A DNA stretch of 64,000 bases, taken from positions 3,266,001-3,330,000 of the forward strand of contig NZ_CP043311.1 of the NCBI RefSeq assembly GCF_008807375.1, given 5' to 3'. This stretch comes from Pseudomonas lalkuanensis. Its GTDB lineage: Bacteria; Pseudomonadota; Gammaproteobacteria; Pseudomonadales; Pseudomonadaceae. Below, piece after piece: positions 52,630 to 61,307 of this stretch. The notes beneath the pieces were generated by a model. That model was not told the origin of the DNA, ran no database searches, and saw only the letters and a program-made list of their open reading frames with translations. Every line of letters begins with the position of its first letter. The first letter of the stretch is position 1. A program made the position numbers and the translations under genes.

Positions 52630-53796
52630 ATGGACGATTTTCTGCAAACCGTGGCCCTGCTGCGCGCGAAACACCATCGCCCGGCAGGCTTCAACCTCTT
52701 CTCAGTACTCCGCAGTTCAAGCGACGAGGTCAATCTGCACTCGCGCTTTCTCGCCTTCCTGCTGAACCCCAAGGCCTCGCATAACTGCGGTGCCGAGCTG
52801 CTCCAGCACTTCCTGAGCACGATGGAAATCGAGGGGTTCGACGTCACCAACGCGACGGTGCAGACCGAGTACCAGAACATCGACGTCCTGATCCGCAACC
52901 CTGCCGGCCAGGCCATCATCATCGAGAACAAGATCTACGCAGGCGACCAACCCGAGCAGCTCGCACGCTACTACCAGCGCATGGTGAACGAGGGCTGCAA
53001 GCAGATCTGGACGCTTTACCTGACGCTGAATGGCCGTGAGCCCGAGGAACACAGCGGCCAGGATCTCGACGTGCTGCAGGCCAGCTACGAGACCCACATC
53101 ATCGACTGGCTAACCCTCTGCATCCAATCCGTGGCTCGTGAGGCCGGAGTGCGCGAGAGCGTGTTCCAGTACATCGACCTGCTCCGGAAACTCACCCACA
53201 CCGACCAAGGCAGCATCTACATGGAAGAACTCAAGAGCGCGATTCTCAAGGACGAAAACATCTTCCTGATTGCCGACATCAATCGCGCGTTCAAGCGGGT
53301 GGTCATCGACTTCCACACCAGACTCTGGGAATCCATCGCAGCCTACCAGGCAAAACATTTCCCAGAGATGGGCACGCCAAGGGTTACAGCAGACAAGGAC
53401 GCAGTGAAGAAGTACCACACCGGCTCCAGGAACAACCGCAAGATCGGCCTTTACTACGACTTCGGTGTGATCGGCGGTGGCATCAAGGTCTTGGTGGATC
53501 ACAACCTGTACCTGGGCTACTACTGCGACGCCAAGCAGCACCCACAGCAACACCAGAAACTGCTTTCGCTGACAGGGCTGGGCACGGGCAACAACGAACC
53601 GGGCAAACTCTTCTGGAAGTACCCGTCCCCCAAGCTGAATCTTCACGACCTGAGCAATGAAGACCTGGCCATTATCATCAGCTCCGAGGCGACTCAGGCA
53701 CTGGTGAAGTCTATCGTCGAAGACGCATACCGACTCTGGAAAGCGGCGACCTCGGTAGTTGTTGAAGGCCCCGTGACGGGAGGCAATGCGGAGTAG
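52630..53796 (+). CDS. PD-(D/E)XK nuclease family protein
   Basis: 388 aa. Signature of the PDDEXK_4-type family: VNLHSRFLAFLLNPKASHNC (His37) and NIDVLIRNPAGQAIIIENKI with Asp85, Glu99 and Lys101 forming the metal site. The C-terminal half (from about 200) is unassigned. ATG 52630 with AGGA upstream; the frame open to 52528 is longer but lacks support. Proteins of this family are frequent in prophage cargo and defence islands; substrate not known. Confidence 0.82.
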   Translation: MDDFLQTVALLRAKHHRPAGFNLFSVLRSSSDEVNLHSRFLAFLLNPKASHNCGAELLQHFLSTMEIEGFDVTNATVQTEYQNIDVLIRNPAGQAIIIENKIYAGDQPEQLARYYQRMVNEGCKQIWTLYLTLNGREPEEHSGQDLDVLQASYETHIIDWLTLCIQSVAREAGVRESVFQYIDLLRKLTHTDQGSIYMEELKSAILKDENIFLIADINRAFKRVVIDFHTRLWESIAAYQAKHFPEMGTPRVTADKDAVKKYHTGSRNNRKIGLYYDFGVIGGGIKVLVDHNLYLGYYCDAKQHPQQHQKLLSLTGLGTGNNEPGKLFWKYPSPKLNLHDLSNEDLAIIISSEATQALVKSIVEDAYRLWKAATSVVVEGPVTGGNAE

Positions 53797-53885
53797 CTTC
53801 CTCCCCAGGAGGTTACCGCGACTGACAAAGCAACTCGGTAGCCACCGAGCTCAGAAAAAATAAATCCGCTCCCACTTTTCCACTC

Positions 53886-53917
53886 GCCAATTTGCCAATT
53901 TGCCAATTTGCCAATTT
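53886..53917. repeat. Four tandem copies of GCCAATTT
   Basis: Perfect 8-bp tandem repeat, four units, 50 bases upstream of the membrane protein start. Four-fold octamer repeats can change in number by slippage and so alter promoter spacing or frame. Confidence 0.85.
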
Positions 53918-53967
53918 TTCTACCTTACACATTCTCTCCAACAACGCACCTCAGAAGATCAAATCTT

Positions 53968-55008
53968 ATGTACAACCTAAGTGACGCCACAATAGAAAGC
54001 TTGATCAGCAAATTAACAACAATCCACAACAGCAGTGAAACAGACGAAAAAACCAAATTTCTTTCCAGCCAGATTTTGGAGGCAATCAAAACAGAACACA
54101 ATCACCCAGTTATGAAGGTCTCAGAGGACTTTATAAGTAAAGAGTCCATAAAAGACCACCAAGGGAAAATCCTAGAAATTCTACAGTCAGACCTTCAATC
54201 TGAATCAGTCGCCAATCTTCATCTAATTCTTGCCCGAACGTATCGCGAGGCCGCGCTCCGAGGCGGGCACATTTTCAACAATTTCAAAATTGTAACTTAC
54301 TACCTAAAGCACGAAGATAGCGATACAGAACAAGAAAAAGTAGATGAAATACGCTTCGAGATCGCAAACAAGATAATTAGCGAAGACAATATCGAGGCAA
54401 TCAAAACAATCAACGACCACAACAAAAACATAGAATCATGGAGTGACCGCCTAGCAGAATGGGGAAAAAAAGCAGCGGAGCTAGAAAAATCACTGAGAAT
54501 TTCTGCATCAAACGCAAATTTTCTAATTCTTTCAGAATCATTTTCTGAAATGCTAAAAGCGAAAACAACAGAAAAATACTACAGCTTCATATCCATGATA
54601 TTACTTGGAGCCCTTGCAATATCAATTCCTATCTGGCAGTTACTGCACCCCAATGAATCCATCGCCAGCGCAGCTGTAACTAATGGATTTGACATCTCCC
54701 TAGCAACCAAAATCTCAATGACAATAATCCTAGAAGCATTGACACTTTATTTCTTCAGAATCGCCTTACACCAATGGAATTCAATAAAATCACAAATCAT
54801 CCAACTAGAACTAAGAAAGTCTCTCTGCCAGTTCATAATCAATTACTCAGAATTCGCCCAATCCGCAAACAAAGACTCACTTGGAAAATTTGAAAACTTA
54901 ATATTCAGCGAAATAACAAGAGACCCTACAAACACTCCCAATGTATTCGACGCCGCAGAGTCCATTTCAAAGGTAATATCAAACCTTAAAAGCCAGCCTT
55001 CAAAATAA
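53968..55008 (+). CDS. AT-rich membrane protein with coiled-coil cytoplasmic part
   Basis: 346 aa. Residues 1-200 are helical and charged, with coiled-coil character at about 145-180 (HNKNIESWSDRLAEWGKKAA). Two transmembrane helices follow at 206-226 and 246-266, then a helical C-terminus (FENLIFSEITRDPTNTPNVF). Base composition is far AT-richer than the phage genes, so it was acquired separately. ATG 53968; the frame opens at TTG 53908 inside the tandem repeat. No family assigned. A membrane effector of a phage-defence module is possible. Confidence 0.7.
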   Translation: MYNLSDATIESLISKLTTIHNSSETDEKTKFLSSQILEAIKTEHNHPVMKVSEDFISKESIKDHQGKILEILQSDLQSESVANLHLILARTYREAALRGGHIFNNFKIVTYYLKHEDSDTEQEKVDEIRFEIANKIISEDNIEAIKTINDHNKNIESWSDRLAEWGKKAAELEKSLRISASNANFLILSESFSEMLKAKTTEKYYSFISMILLGALAISIPIWQLLHPNESIASAAVTNGFDISLATKISMTIILEALTLYFFRIALHQWNSIKSQIIQLELRKSLCQFIINYSEFAQSANKDSLGKFENLIFSEITRDPTNTPNVFDAAESISKVISNLKSQPSK

Positions 55009-55157
55009 TCTTCATATAGAGCAACAGCGCGCGGAGGGCGGATCATCACACACTGGAGACATGCTCAAGCCGCGCGAGCTTTTATATGCTCAGAACGACA
55101 GAATAACCATCGCTCCGAAGCGATCTTCTGAGCCCTTACCAAGACCATATTAAATCT

Positions 55158-55186
55158 GCCTTCAAGGGGTTCCGGTGAAGGCTTTT
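55158..55186 (+). terminator. Terminator between the convergent membrane genes
   Basis: GCCTTCA-N11-TGAAGGC followed by TTTT. It lies about 150 bases after the plus-strand membrane gene. Confidence 0.55.
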
Positions 55187-55268
55187 GAGTGACTTCAGTT
55201 GCAGCCCTCAAGCTATGGGAACAAGAAAATAGATCTGCACCTTCCTCGCGCCCTCTTCCCTTAAATAT

Positions 55269-55988
55269 TCAAATAAGAGCAACTACGGCAAGAGAAAATG
55301 AAAGCCCAGACAAAATCACAGGAAGAACAAAATCGGAAAACCAGCGCTCAAATATGACAACATACACAATAGAGAAAAACCTGGACGAAACCGAAACAAA
55401 AATTGAAGGAGAAATCTCAATGTCGAAATCACCCGAGAAACTAAAATGCTTCATATCTACAGTATAACGACAAACATACGTAATGGCCGCAGTAAATCCA
55501 AGCCTATCCCTAATAACATCTTTTAGCTTTTCTCGCTCAAACTCCGTCATTCCATCATTAACACCAAATGCATATAAATATTCCGGCCTCGGCTCCCACC
55601 GCCAATATACTTTTGCCACAGGTTGCCGCGGAAGATTATTAGGCTCTGGAAATGCTCCCTTTTCCTTTACCATTCGCACAATCTTTTTTTTGGAGCCACG
55701 CACACTCATTTTGTAAGCAATGACATCGCGAATAGAGAGATAGCGATTAACCATCACATCAGATGGAGACTCAACCATCTGAATAAACCGCGCAAACTTA
55801 TAAACTAGAAAAACGATCAAAACCAGCCAAACATCTTTATGCCCAGGAACCGTTTGCACCTCAGTTCCAAATAAATTTATAGATTCAATCTTGTCATGAA
55901 AAACATAAAAAATCAGCATGCCACATGCAATTAACAACAGGCTCTTGCGCGCCTTTGAGAACTCATCATCCTCAAACATTTCAGACAT
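55269..55988 (-). CDS. AT-rich membrane protein, converging on the previous one
   Basis: 239 aa. Two N-terminal transmembrane helices (about 15-32 and 50-68), a soluble loop (VRGSKKKIVRMVKEKGAFPE, YWRWEPRPEYLYAFGVNDGM) and a hydrophobic C-terminus (about 205-239). Same AT-rich composition as 53968-55008, so the two were probably gained together. No family assigned. It is transcribed in the same direction as the repressor gene upstream and may be expressed in the lysogen. Confidence 0.65.
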   Translation of the reverse strand: MSEMFEDDEFSKARKSLLLIACGMLIFYVFHDKIESINLFGTEVQTVPGHKDVWLVLIVFLVYKFARFIQMVESPSDVMVNRYLSIRDVIAYKMSVRGSKKKIVRMVKEKGAFPEPNNLPRQPVAKVYWRWEPRPEYLYAFGVNDGMTEFEREKLKDVIRDRLGFTAAITYVCRYTVDMKHFSFSGDFDIEISPSIFVSVSSRFFSIVYVVIFERWFSDFVLPVILSGLSFSLAVVALI

Positions 55989-56062
55989 TTATATTCACCA
56001 TTTTACATTAATAAAACACTCAGCACCCAACTCAAGAGGATCTGCATTCAGGTGCTTCTTCG

Positions 56063-56419
56063 TCAGTAACTCCCTGTCTCGCTTCTCAAGCTCACCGATT
56101 GCGCAAGCGCATCAGTAAGCCGCCGAACTGATGCCTTATCCTCCTCTGGCAGCGCGCGATAGTTAGCCAGGACCCTCGACTCCGCAGGAGAAAGTTCGTC
56201 CGCCGAACTTATGTCCCGCGCACCCGAAAGCACGTACATGATGTCAACCCCAACCGCAGCGACCGCGACTAGATAAGCAGCATCAGGGTTTCGCTCCCCT
56301 TTCTCATAACTGCCCTGCGTATTTCGGTTGACCCCACCTATCTGACCGAGCTCTTCCTGCTTAAGCATCAGACGCTTACGTTCATCCCGTAGGCGATTTC
56401 CCAAAGTGTCGTTTTCCAA
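56063..56419 (-). CDS. CI-like phage repressor (XRE family)
   Basis: 118 aa. Helix-turn-helix LRDERKRLMLKQEELGQIGG, then NRNTQGSYEKGERNPDAAYL; the rest is helical, without LexA-type peptidase, so RecA-triggered cleavage is not expected and an antirepressor is a better inducer. The start is TTG (56419) with GGTGAAG upstream; an internal ATG would remove part of the HTH. Divergent from the early operon, which it should repress. Confidence 0.85.
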   Translation of the reverse strand: MENDTLGNRLRDERKRLMLKQEELGQIGGVNRNTQGSYEKGERNPDAAYLVAVAAVGVDIMYVLSGARDISSADELSPAESRVLANYRALPEEDKASVRRLTDALAQSVSLRSETGSY

Positions 56420-56494
56420 ACTTCACCCATTCTAAAGCACGAAAAATTGTGCGTTCATTCGAGCCGTGAACACGAATAAACACGGTTACTGACT
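56420..56494. promoter_or_regulatory. Immunity operator region
   Basis: 75 bases between the repressor and the early operon. Contains GTGCGTTCATTCG and CCGTG-N14-CACGG, candidate half-sites or dyads for the repressor. Both divergent promoters must lie here. Confidence 0.45.
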
Positions 56495-56722
56495 ATGCCC
56501 ACGCTGCTTTCACCCGAGCAAGCCCGTGCGGTTCTGGACCGCAAGGGCATGAGCCTCGCCCAGTTCGCCCGCCTACATGGCCTGAACAAGAACCTGGTCA
56601 GCGACCTGCTGAACGGGCGAAAGAAAGGCCAACGCGGCGAAGCCCATCGCGCCGCCGTTCTGCTCGGCATCAAGGAAGGCGAAAGCGCCTCCCCCTCCTC
56701 GCCCACACCGGCCAACCAGTAA
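56495..56722 (+). CDS. Cro/Cox-like DNA-binding protein (BcepMu gp16-type)
   Basis: 75 aa. LDRKGMSLAQFARLHGLNKN, then LVSDLLNGRKKGQRGEAHRA is the HTH of the BcepMu gp16 family. First gene of the early operon, opposite the repressor: expected lytic switch and possible excision factor. Confidence 0.85.
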   Translation: MPTLLSPEQARAVLDRKGMSLAQFARLHGLNKNLVSDLLNGRKKGQRGEAHRAAVLLGIKEGESASPSSPTPANQ

Positions 56723-56734
56723 GGGACGACTGCC

Positions 56735-56923
56735 ATGTACCCAGACCCTCGCCGCGTCCGCGACAACCGCGTTGTGCTGCGCTTCGACGACTACGAGCAC
56801 GACCTGATCAAGGCGCTGGCCAACTACAAGGGCGAGCAGCTCGCCACCCTGCTGCGCGAGATGGTGATGCGCGAAGCCACAGCGGTGCTGAACAGCGCCA
56901 GCATCCTCCAGGCCCGCGCCTGA
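56735..56923 (+). CDS. Small early protein, ribbon-helix-helix-like
   Basis: 62 aa. NRVVLRFDDYEHDLIKALAN followed by GEQLATLLREMVMREA has the strand-helix-helix pattern of Arc-type DNA-binding proteins. Part of the early operon. Role unknown. Confidence 0.6.
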   Translation: MYPDPRRVRDNRVVLRFDDYEHDLIKALANYKGEQLATLLREMVMREATAVLNSASILQARA

Positions 56924-56951
56924 GAGCAGGCCCACACGAGCAGCCGAAGAG

Positions 56952-57134
56952 ATGCCAGACCAAACCCTCACCTTCACCCCTGATCAATTGGAGCTCCTGG
57001 AACAGGTTCGCCAGCAGCAGGGGCTGGAGAGCATTCAGCAGGTGGCCGAGTGGCTGGCCAAGCAGGCGTTGCGCAAGCACGCCGATCGAGCACCAGGGCG
57101 TGGCCGGGCGCTGGTCCTGGTGCAACAGAAGTAA
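56952..57134 (+). CDS. Small early protein
   Basis: 60 aa, MPDQTLTFTPDQLELLEQVR..., helical with a basic C-terminus (RKHADRAPGRGRALVLV). Possibly another ribbon-helix-helix protein. GAAGAG precedes the ATG. Confidence 0.6.
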   Translation: MPDQTLTFTPDQLELLEQVRQQQGLESIQQVAEWLAKQALRKHADRAPGRGRALVLVQQK

Positions 57135-57185
57135 CCAGGGGCCGACTGGCGGCCCTGCAGTTCAACCATCCATAGGGGGTGTTTC

Positions 57186-57455
57186 ATGGACGCACATCAC
57201 GACCCGATCCCACACCAAGGGAACGACATCCGGATCGAAATCAGCGGTGGTATGGGCATGGCACAGGACACGATGCTGTTGCTCATCGCCCATTGCCTCA
57301 ACCAAGCCGGGTTCGACACCCAGTGCGTCGACAACGGCGTGCCGATGGACCTGCCTCCCGAGTTTGTCGCCCGTTGGGGTAAAGACCTGCTGATGCGAAA
57401 TCCGCTGCGTGAGCGGGTCACTCTGACGATTCATAGCGATGCAGTGGCCAGTTGA
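57186..57455 (+). CDS. Early hypothetical protein
   Basis: 89 aa, MDAHHDPIPHQGNDIRIEIS..., with a hydrophobic amphipathic helix TMLLLIAHCLNQAGF. No family recognised. Preceded by AGGGGG and followed closely by the Ogr-like gene. Confidence 0.6.
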   Translation: MDAHHDPIPHQGNDIRIEISGGMGMAQDTMLLLIAHCLNQAGFDTQCVDNGVPMDLPPEFVARWGKDLLMRNPLRERVTLTIHSDAVAS

Positions 57456-57459
57456 ACCC

Positions 57460-57747
57460 ATGAGCACCTACAAGCTCGTTTGCCCCCACTGCCACAGCCG
57501 CATGCGTATTCGCACCAGCGAAGGCACGCACATCTTCCTGCGGGTTGCCTACCTGCAGTGCCGCAACGAGAGTTGCGGCTGGAGCGTGCGGGCGCAGTTT
57601 GAAATGACCCACGAGCTCAGCCCCAGCGGCATGGCCAACCCGGCCGTGCAGCTTCCCCTTGCGGACAGGGCATTGCGCGTAGCCGCGATGATGTCCGCCA
57701 CCAAGACCGACCAATTGGATCTGTTGGATTCCCTACTGGAGGCTTAG
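57460..57747 (+). CDS. Ogr/Delta-type late gene activator
   Basis: 95 aa. Zinc-binding Cys pattern C-P-H-C then C-x4-C (LVCPHCHSRMRIRTSEGTHI, then YLQCRNESCGWSVRAQF) is that of P2 Ogr / P4 Delta. It activates late promoters and should bind the dyads at 26249, 39390 and 45351. In P2 ogr lies after D; here it is within the early operon. ATG 57460 was chosen over an upstream start overlapping the previous gene. Confidence 0.9.
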   Translation: MSTYKLVCPHCHSRMRIRTSEGTHIFLRVAYLQCRNESCGWSVRAQFEMTHELSPSGMANPAVQLPLADRALRVAAMMSATKTDQLDLLDSLLEA

Positions 57748-57749
57748 TC

Positions 57750-58112
57750 ATGACCATGGATACCCTCGACTACCGCACCAGCATGCAGGTCGCCGCCCTC
57801 GCCTATCTGCGCCGGCACAAGGAGCACTACCTGGGCGATGCAGACCTGCTGTACGCCAACTGCGTGCATCACCTCTGCACCGCGCTGGAGGTGCCGCTGT
57901 TTCTGGCGCAGCAACTCAGTCAGCGGGCCTGGAACGAGTTCCGCCAATGGCAGGAACCGCAATGGCTGGGCATCGACTGGGCCGCCGAGCCGGATGCCAC
58001 AGTGGCCTACCTGATCGACTACCGAAACAACCTGCGCTTCCCCATCCCGCTGCGCCTCCTGCCCCAGCGCCTGCTGGACCAACGCCCCGCCACTCTCACT
58101 CAACACACCTGA
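57750..58112 (+). CDS. Early hypothetical protein
   Basis: 120 aa, MTMDTLDYRTSMQVAALAYL..., Trp/Leu-rich (QRAWNEFRQWQEPQWLGIDW). Starts 3 bases after the Ogr-type gene. Function unknown. Confidence 0.6.
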   Translation: MTMDTLDYRTSMQVAALAYLRRHKEHYLGDADLLYANCVHHLCTALEVPLFLAQQLSQRAWNEFRQWQEPQWLGIDWAAEPDATVAYLIDYRNNLRFPIPLRLLPQRLLDQRPATLTQHT

Positions 58113-58175
58113 GCCCATTCCGCCCGCCCATTGCCATGGGTTTGGGTGAGCTACGCCCAGCGCAAGGAGATCCGC

Positions 58176-58418
58176 ATGACCCACACCGTCAATCTGCACC
58201 TGGAGCTCACACCCAAGCAGGTGCGCGCCTATCACCGCTTTCTGGTGGCGCAGTACGAGCATTCAATTCAGTTGCAGTGGTTTGCTGATCGCTACCGCAC
58301 GGTGCCGGCGGCAATACGCACCCGTCGCATCCTGGATGACTACCCGGCCCTGGCCGCCCTCTCCCGCACGCTGCAGGCGGCACGCGAGGCAGTTCGCGAT
58401 CTGGAGCTGCAACGATGA
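58176..58418 (+). CDS. Small early protein upstream of the primase
   Basis: 80 aa, MTHTVNLHLELTPKQVRAYH..., helical. AAGGAG precedes ATG 58176. It overlaps the primase start by 4 bases, so it is probably a coupled replication accessory. Confidence 0.65.
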   Translation: MTHTVNLHLELTPKQVRAYHRFLVAQYEHSIQLQWFADRYRTVPAAIRTRRILDDYPALAALSRTLQAAREAVRDLELQR

Positions 58419-61216
58419 GAGACGCACTGCGCGGTGAGCTTCTGCAGCGCCTGCAGGTGGATTACGGCCTGCAGGCGATCAAGGGCACGCTGTACCTGCG
58501 CAAGGGCACCTGCCCGGCCTGCGGGAAACGGGAGCTCTACTGCCGGTCAGATGCCCCCTGGACGGTGCACTGCGGCCGCGAGAGCAAGTGCGGCCAGCAG
58601 TGGCATGTGAAGGAGCTGTACGAGGACTTGTTCGACGACTGGAGCGACCGGGTACCGGCGACGGACCAGCAACCCAACGCCACCGCCCGCGCCTACCTGG
58701 AGTTCGCCCGGGGCTTTCACCTGGAGCTGATCGAGGGCTGGTTCAGCCAGGAGAATTTCTGGTCCCGCGAGCTGGGCGAAGGCTCGGCCACGGTGCGCTT
58801 CGCCCTGGAGAAAGGCGGCTATTGGGAACGGCTGATCGACCGGCCCCACCGCTTCGGCAAGCAGAAGGCACGCTTCAAGCCCGGGGCCAGCTACAAGGGC
58901 GTGTGGTGGTGCCCGCCGTGCGTGGATCTGTTCGAGGTGAAGGAGCTCTGGATTGTCGAGGGCATCTTCGACGCCATCGCCCTGCTCCACCACGGCATCG
59001 CGGCGGTGGCGGCGCTGTCGTCCAACGCCTTTCCGGAAGAGTCCCTCAAGGCCCTGGCACGCAATCGCGGCGGCAAGCTGCCGAAGCTGGTGTGGGCGCT
59101 GGACAACGAGCCCGGGGCGCACCGCTACACGAAGAAGTGGGTGCGGCAGGCCCGCGAGTTGGGCTATGCCTGCGACGCCGCGCAAGTCCCGCAGCCCGAC
59201 AGTCGCAAGCTGGACTGGAATGACCTGCACCAGCGCTGGAGCTTCGAGAGCGACGAGGAGAAACGTGCCGACCTGCGCCACCGCGCCCTCGAGGAGGCCC
59301 GCCACTTTGGCGCCCTGCTGCTGGCCGAGACGGCCTCGGAAAAGGCGCTGCTGATGTACGAATGGCGCGAGCGGCAGGAATTCCACTTTGGCTTCGGGCA
59401 GCGCCTGTACTGGTTCAAGCTGGACCTGGAGAAGTTCAACAAGGCCGTCCAGGCGCTGGAGAGCAGCGACCATCACGACGACCAACTCCTCAACAATCGC
59501 CAGATGCGCGAGAAAGCACTGCGCCAGTCCGGCTGCGTGACCGAGATCGCCAACTGCTACCCGGAAGCACTGTACTTCCAGCGCAACGAGATCACGGACG
59601 AGTCCTGGTACTACTTCCGCGTGGACTTCCCCCACGACGGACCGAGCGTGAAGAACACTTTCACCGGCGCCCAGGTAGCAGCGGCCAGCGAGTTCAAGAA
59701 GCGCCTGCTGAGCATGGCCGCCGGCGCGGTGTTCACCGGCAGCGGCCAGCAGCTGGACAAGATAATGAAGGACCAGCTCTACGGCCTGAAAACCGTGGAG
59801 ACCATCGACTACGTGGGCTACAGCAAGGAGCACGGCTGCTATGTGTTCGGCGACGTGGCCGTGCGCAATGGCGTCGTGAACCAGGTAAACGCGGAGGACT
59901 TCTTCGAGTTCGGCAAGCTGCGCCTGAAGAGCTTGCAGAAATCCATCGTCATCCGCCCGGAGCGGGATTCGAAACGCTACGACGAGGAGTGGCTACGGCT
60001 GCTCTGGACCTGCTTCGGTGCCCAGGGGCTGGTCGGGCTGACCTTCTTCTTCACCTCGCTGTTCGCGGAGCAGATCCGCGGACGATGGCAGTCCTTCCCT
60101 TTCCTGGAGATGACGGGCGAGCCAGGCGCCGGCAAATCCACCCTGCTCATGTTCCTCTGGAAGCTGCTGGGCCGCGCCGGTTACGAGGGTTTCGACCCGT
60201 CCAAATCCTCCGTGGCCGGGCGCTCCCGCCTGATGGGCCAGGTCGCCGGCATGCCGGTGGTGCTGATCGAGGCCGACCGCAACGAGCCGGACCGGCTGCA
60301 CCTGAAGTCCTTCGACTGGGACGAGCTGAAGGACTTCTACGGCGGCGGCACGCTGCGAACCCGGGGCATGAAGACCGCCGGCAACGAAACCTATGAGCCA
60401 CCCTTTCGCGGCACCATCGTCATCAGCCAGAACGCCCCTGTCAGCGCCTCGGAAGCGATCCTCACCCGTATCTGCAAGCTGCACTTCGTGCGCCCCACGG
60501 CAACCGACGAGAGCATTGCGGCAGCAGACAACCTCAACGCCCTGGACGGCGATCAGCTGAGCCACTTCCTGCTGCGCGCGGTGAAGCACGAGGCCCAGGT
60601 GCTGGAACGCTTCGCCGAGTGCCTGCAGGAGCACGACGCCCGCCTGCGGCACATGCACACGCGCTGTTTTGCCTGCGGCCAGCCCTTCGCCAATGCGGAT
60701 GAAAACGCCGCCTGTAGCCACTGCGGCAACCGGCTACGAGGGCAAATCCGCATCGAGCGGATCATCAAGAACCACGCCCAGCTCCTGGCCAGCCTGGATT
60801 GTCTGCGTCTGGTGGTGAAGCTGAGCGAGCACCAGGTCAACCAGACCCGCCTTTGCCTTGCGGCCATGGCCCTGGAGCGCCAGTCCGCCGTCAGCGCCGA
60901 TCACCCGGCGGTGGCGGAGTTCTGGGAGGTGTTCGAGTACCTGGAGTCCCTGGACGACGGCCCAGTGGTGAACCACAGCAAGAACCCGAAACTGATCGCC
61001 ATCAACCTCAACGAATTCGTCCAGCGCGCCAGCGAGCACCGTCAGCAGCTGGCCGACGTCGGCACCCTGCGCGAGGTGCTGCGCAACAGCCAGTCGCGCA
61101 AGTTCCTCGGCGCCAGCAAGGCAGTGGACAGCGCCGTGCGCAGCCACCATGCCCTGCGCAACCCGATGTCAGCGCGGCCGGGGACGGTGAAGTGCTGGAC
61201 GTTCAGCTCGCTCTAG
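58415..61216 (+). CDS. TOPRIM primase-helicase, P4-alpha-like
   Basis: 933 aa. In order: zinc finger (Cys33, Cys36, Cys43 and later Cys), TOPRIM domain at about 175-250 (LWIVEGIFDAIALLHHGIAA, ALDNEP), a middle domain, and a P-loop ATPase near 565-700 (EMTGEPGAGKSTLLMFLWKL; acidic Walker B in VVLIEADRNEP), then a second Cys4 site near 750 (CFACG ... CSHCG). The last 100 residues share a domain with the antirepressor (NHSKNPKLIAINLN, KCWTF). It should prime and unwind at the phage origin, replacing the P2 gpA/gpB rolling-circle system. Confidence 0.9.
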   Translation: MRDALRGELLQRLQVDYGLQAIKGTLYLRKGTCPACGKRELYCRSDAPWTVHCGRESKCGQQWHVKELYEDLFDDWSDRVPATDQQPNATARAYLEFARGFHLELIEGWFSQENFWSRELGEGSATVRFALEKGGYWERLIDRPHRFGKQKARFKPGASYKGVWWCPPCVDLFEVKELWIVEGIFDAIALLHHGIAAVAALSSNAFPEESLKALARNRGGKLPKLVWALDNEPGAHRYTKKWVRQARELGYACDAAQVPQPDSRKLDWNDLHQRWSFESDEEKRADLRHRALEEARHFGALLLAETASEKALLMYEWRERQEFHFGFGQRLYWFKLDLEKFNKAVQALESSDHHDDQLLNNRQMREKALRQSGCVTEIANCYPEALYFQRNEITDESWYYFRVDFPHDGPSVKNTFTGAQVAAASEFKKRLLSMAAGAVFTGSGQQLDKIMKDQLYGLKTVETIDYVGYSKEHGCYVFGDVAVRNGVVNQVNAEDFFEFGKLRLKSLQKSIVIRPERDSKRYDEEWLRLLWTCFGAQGLVGLTFFFTSLFAEQIRGRWQSFPFLEMTGEPGAGKSTLLMFLWKLLGRAGYEGFDPSKSSVAGRSRLMGQVAGMPVVLIEADRNEPDRLHLKSFDWDELKDFYGGGTLRTRGMKTAGNETYEPPFRGTIVISQNAPVSASEAILTRICKLHFVRPTATDESIAAADNLNALDGDQLSHFLLRAVKHEAQVLERFAECLQEHDARLRHMHTRCFACGQPFANADENAACSHCGNRLRGQIRIERIIKNHAQLLASLDCLRLVVKLSEHQVNQTRLCLAAMALERQSAVSADHPAVAEFWEVFEYLESLDDGPVVNHSKNPKLIAINLNEFVQRASEHRQQLADVGTLREVLRNSQSRKFLGASKAVDSAVRSHHALRNPMSARPGTVKCWTFSSL

Positions 61217-61307
61217 CGCTGTATTCAGCAGGAGCTGACAGCATCCACCAGCCAGTTGGGCTACCAATGGCTTCCCGACTTACGCGCAGCAGAGGATTGA
61301 GAGTGTT

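Noticed and set aside
58131..58175. Upstream extension of the small gene before the primase
   Set aside because: The internal ATG at 58176 has a clear AAGGAG; the upstream start does not.
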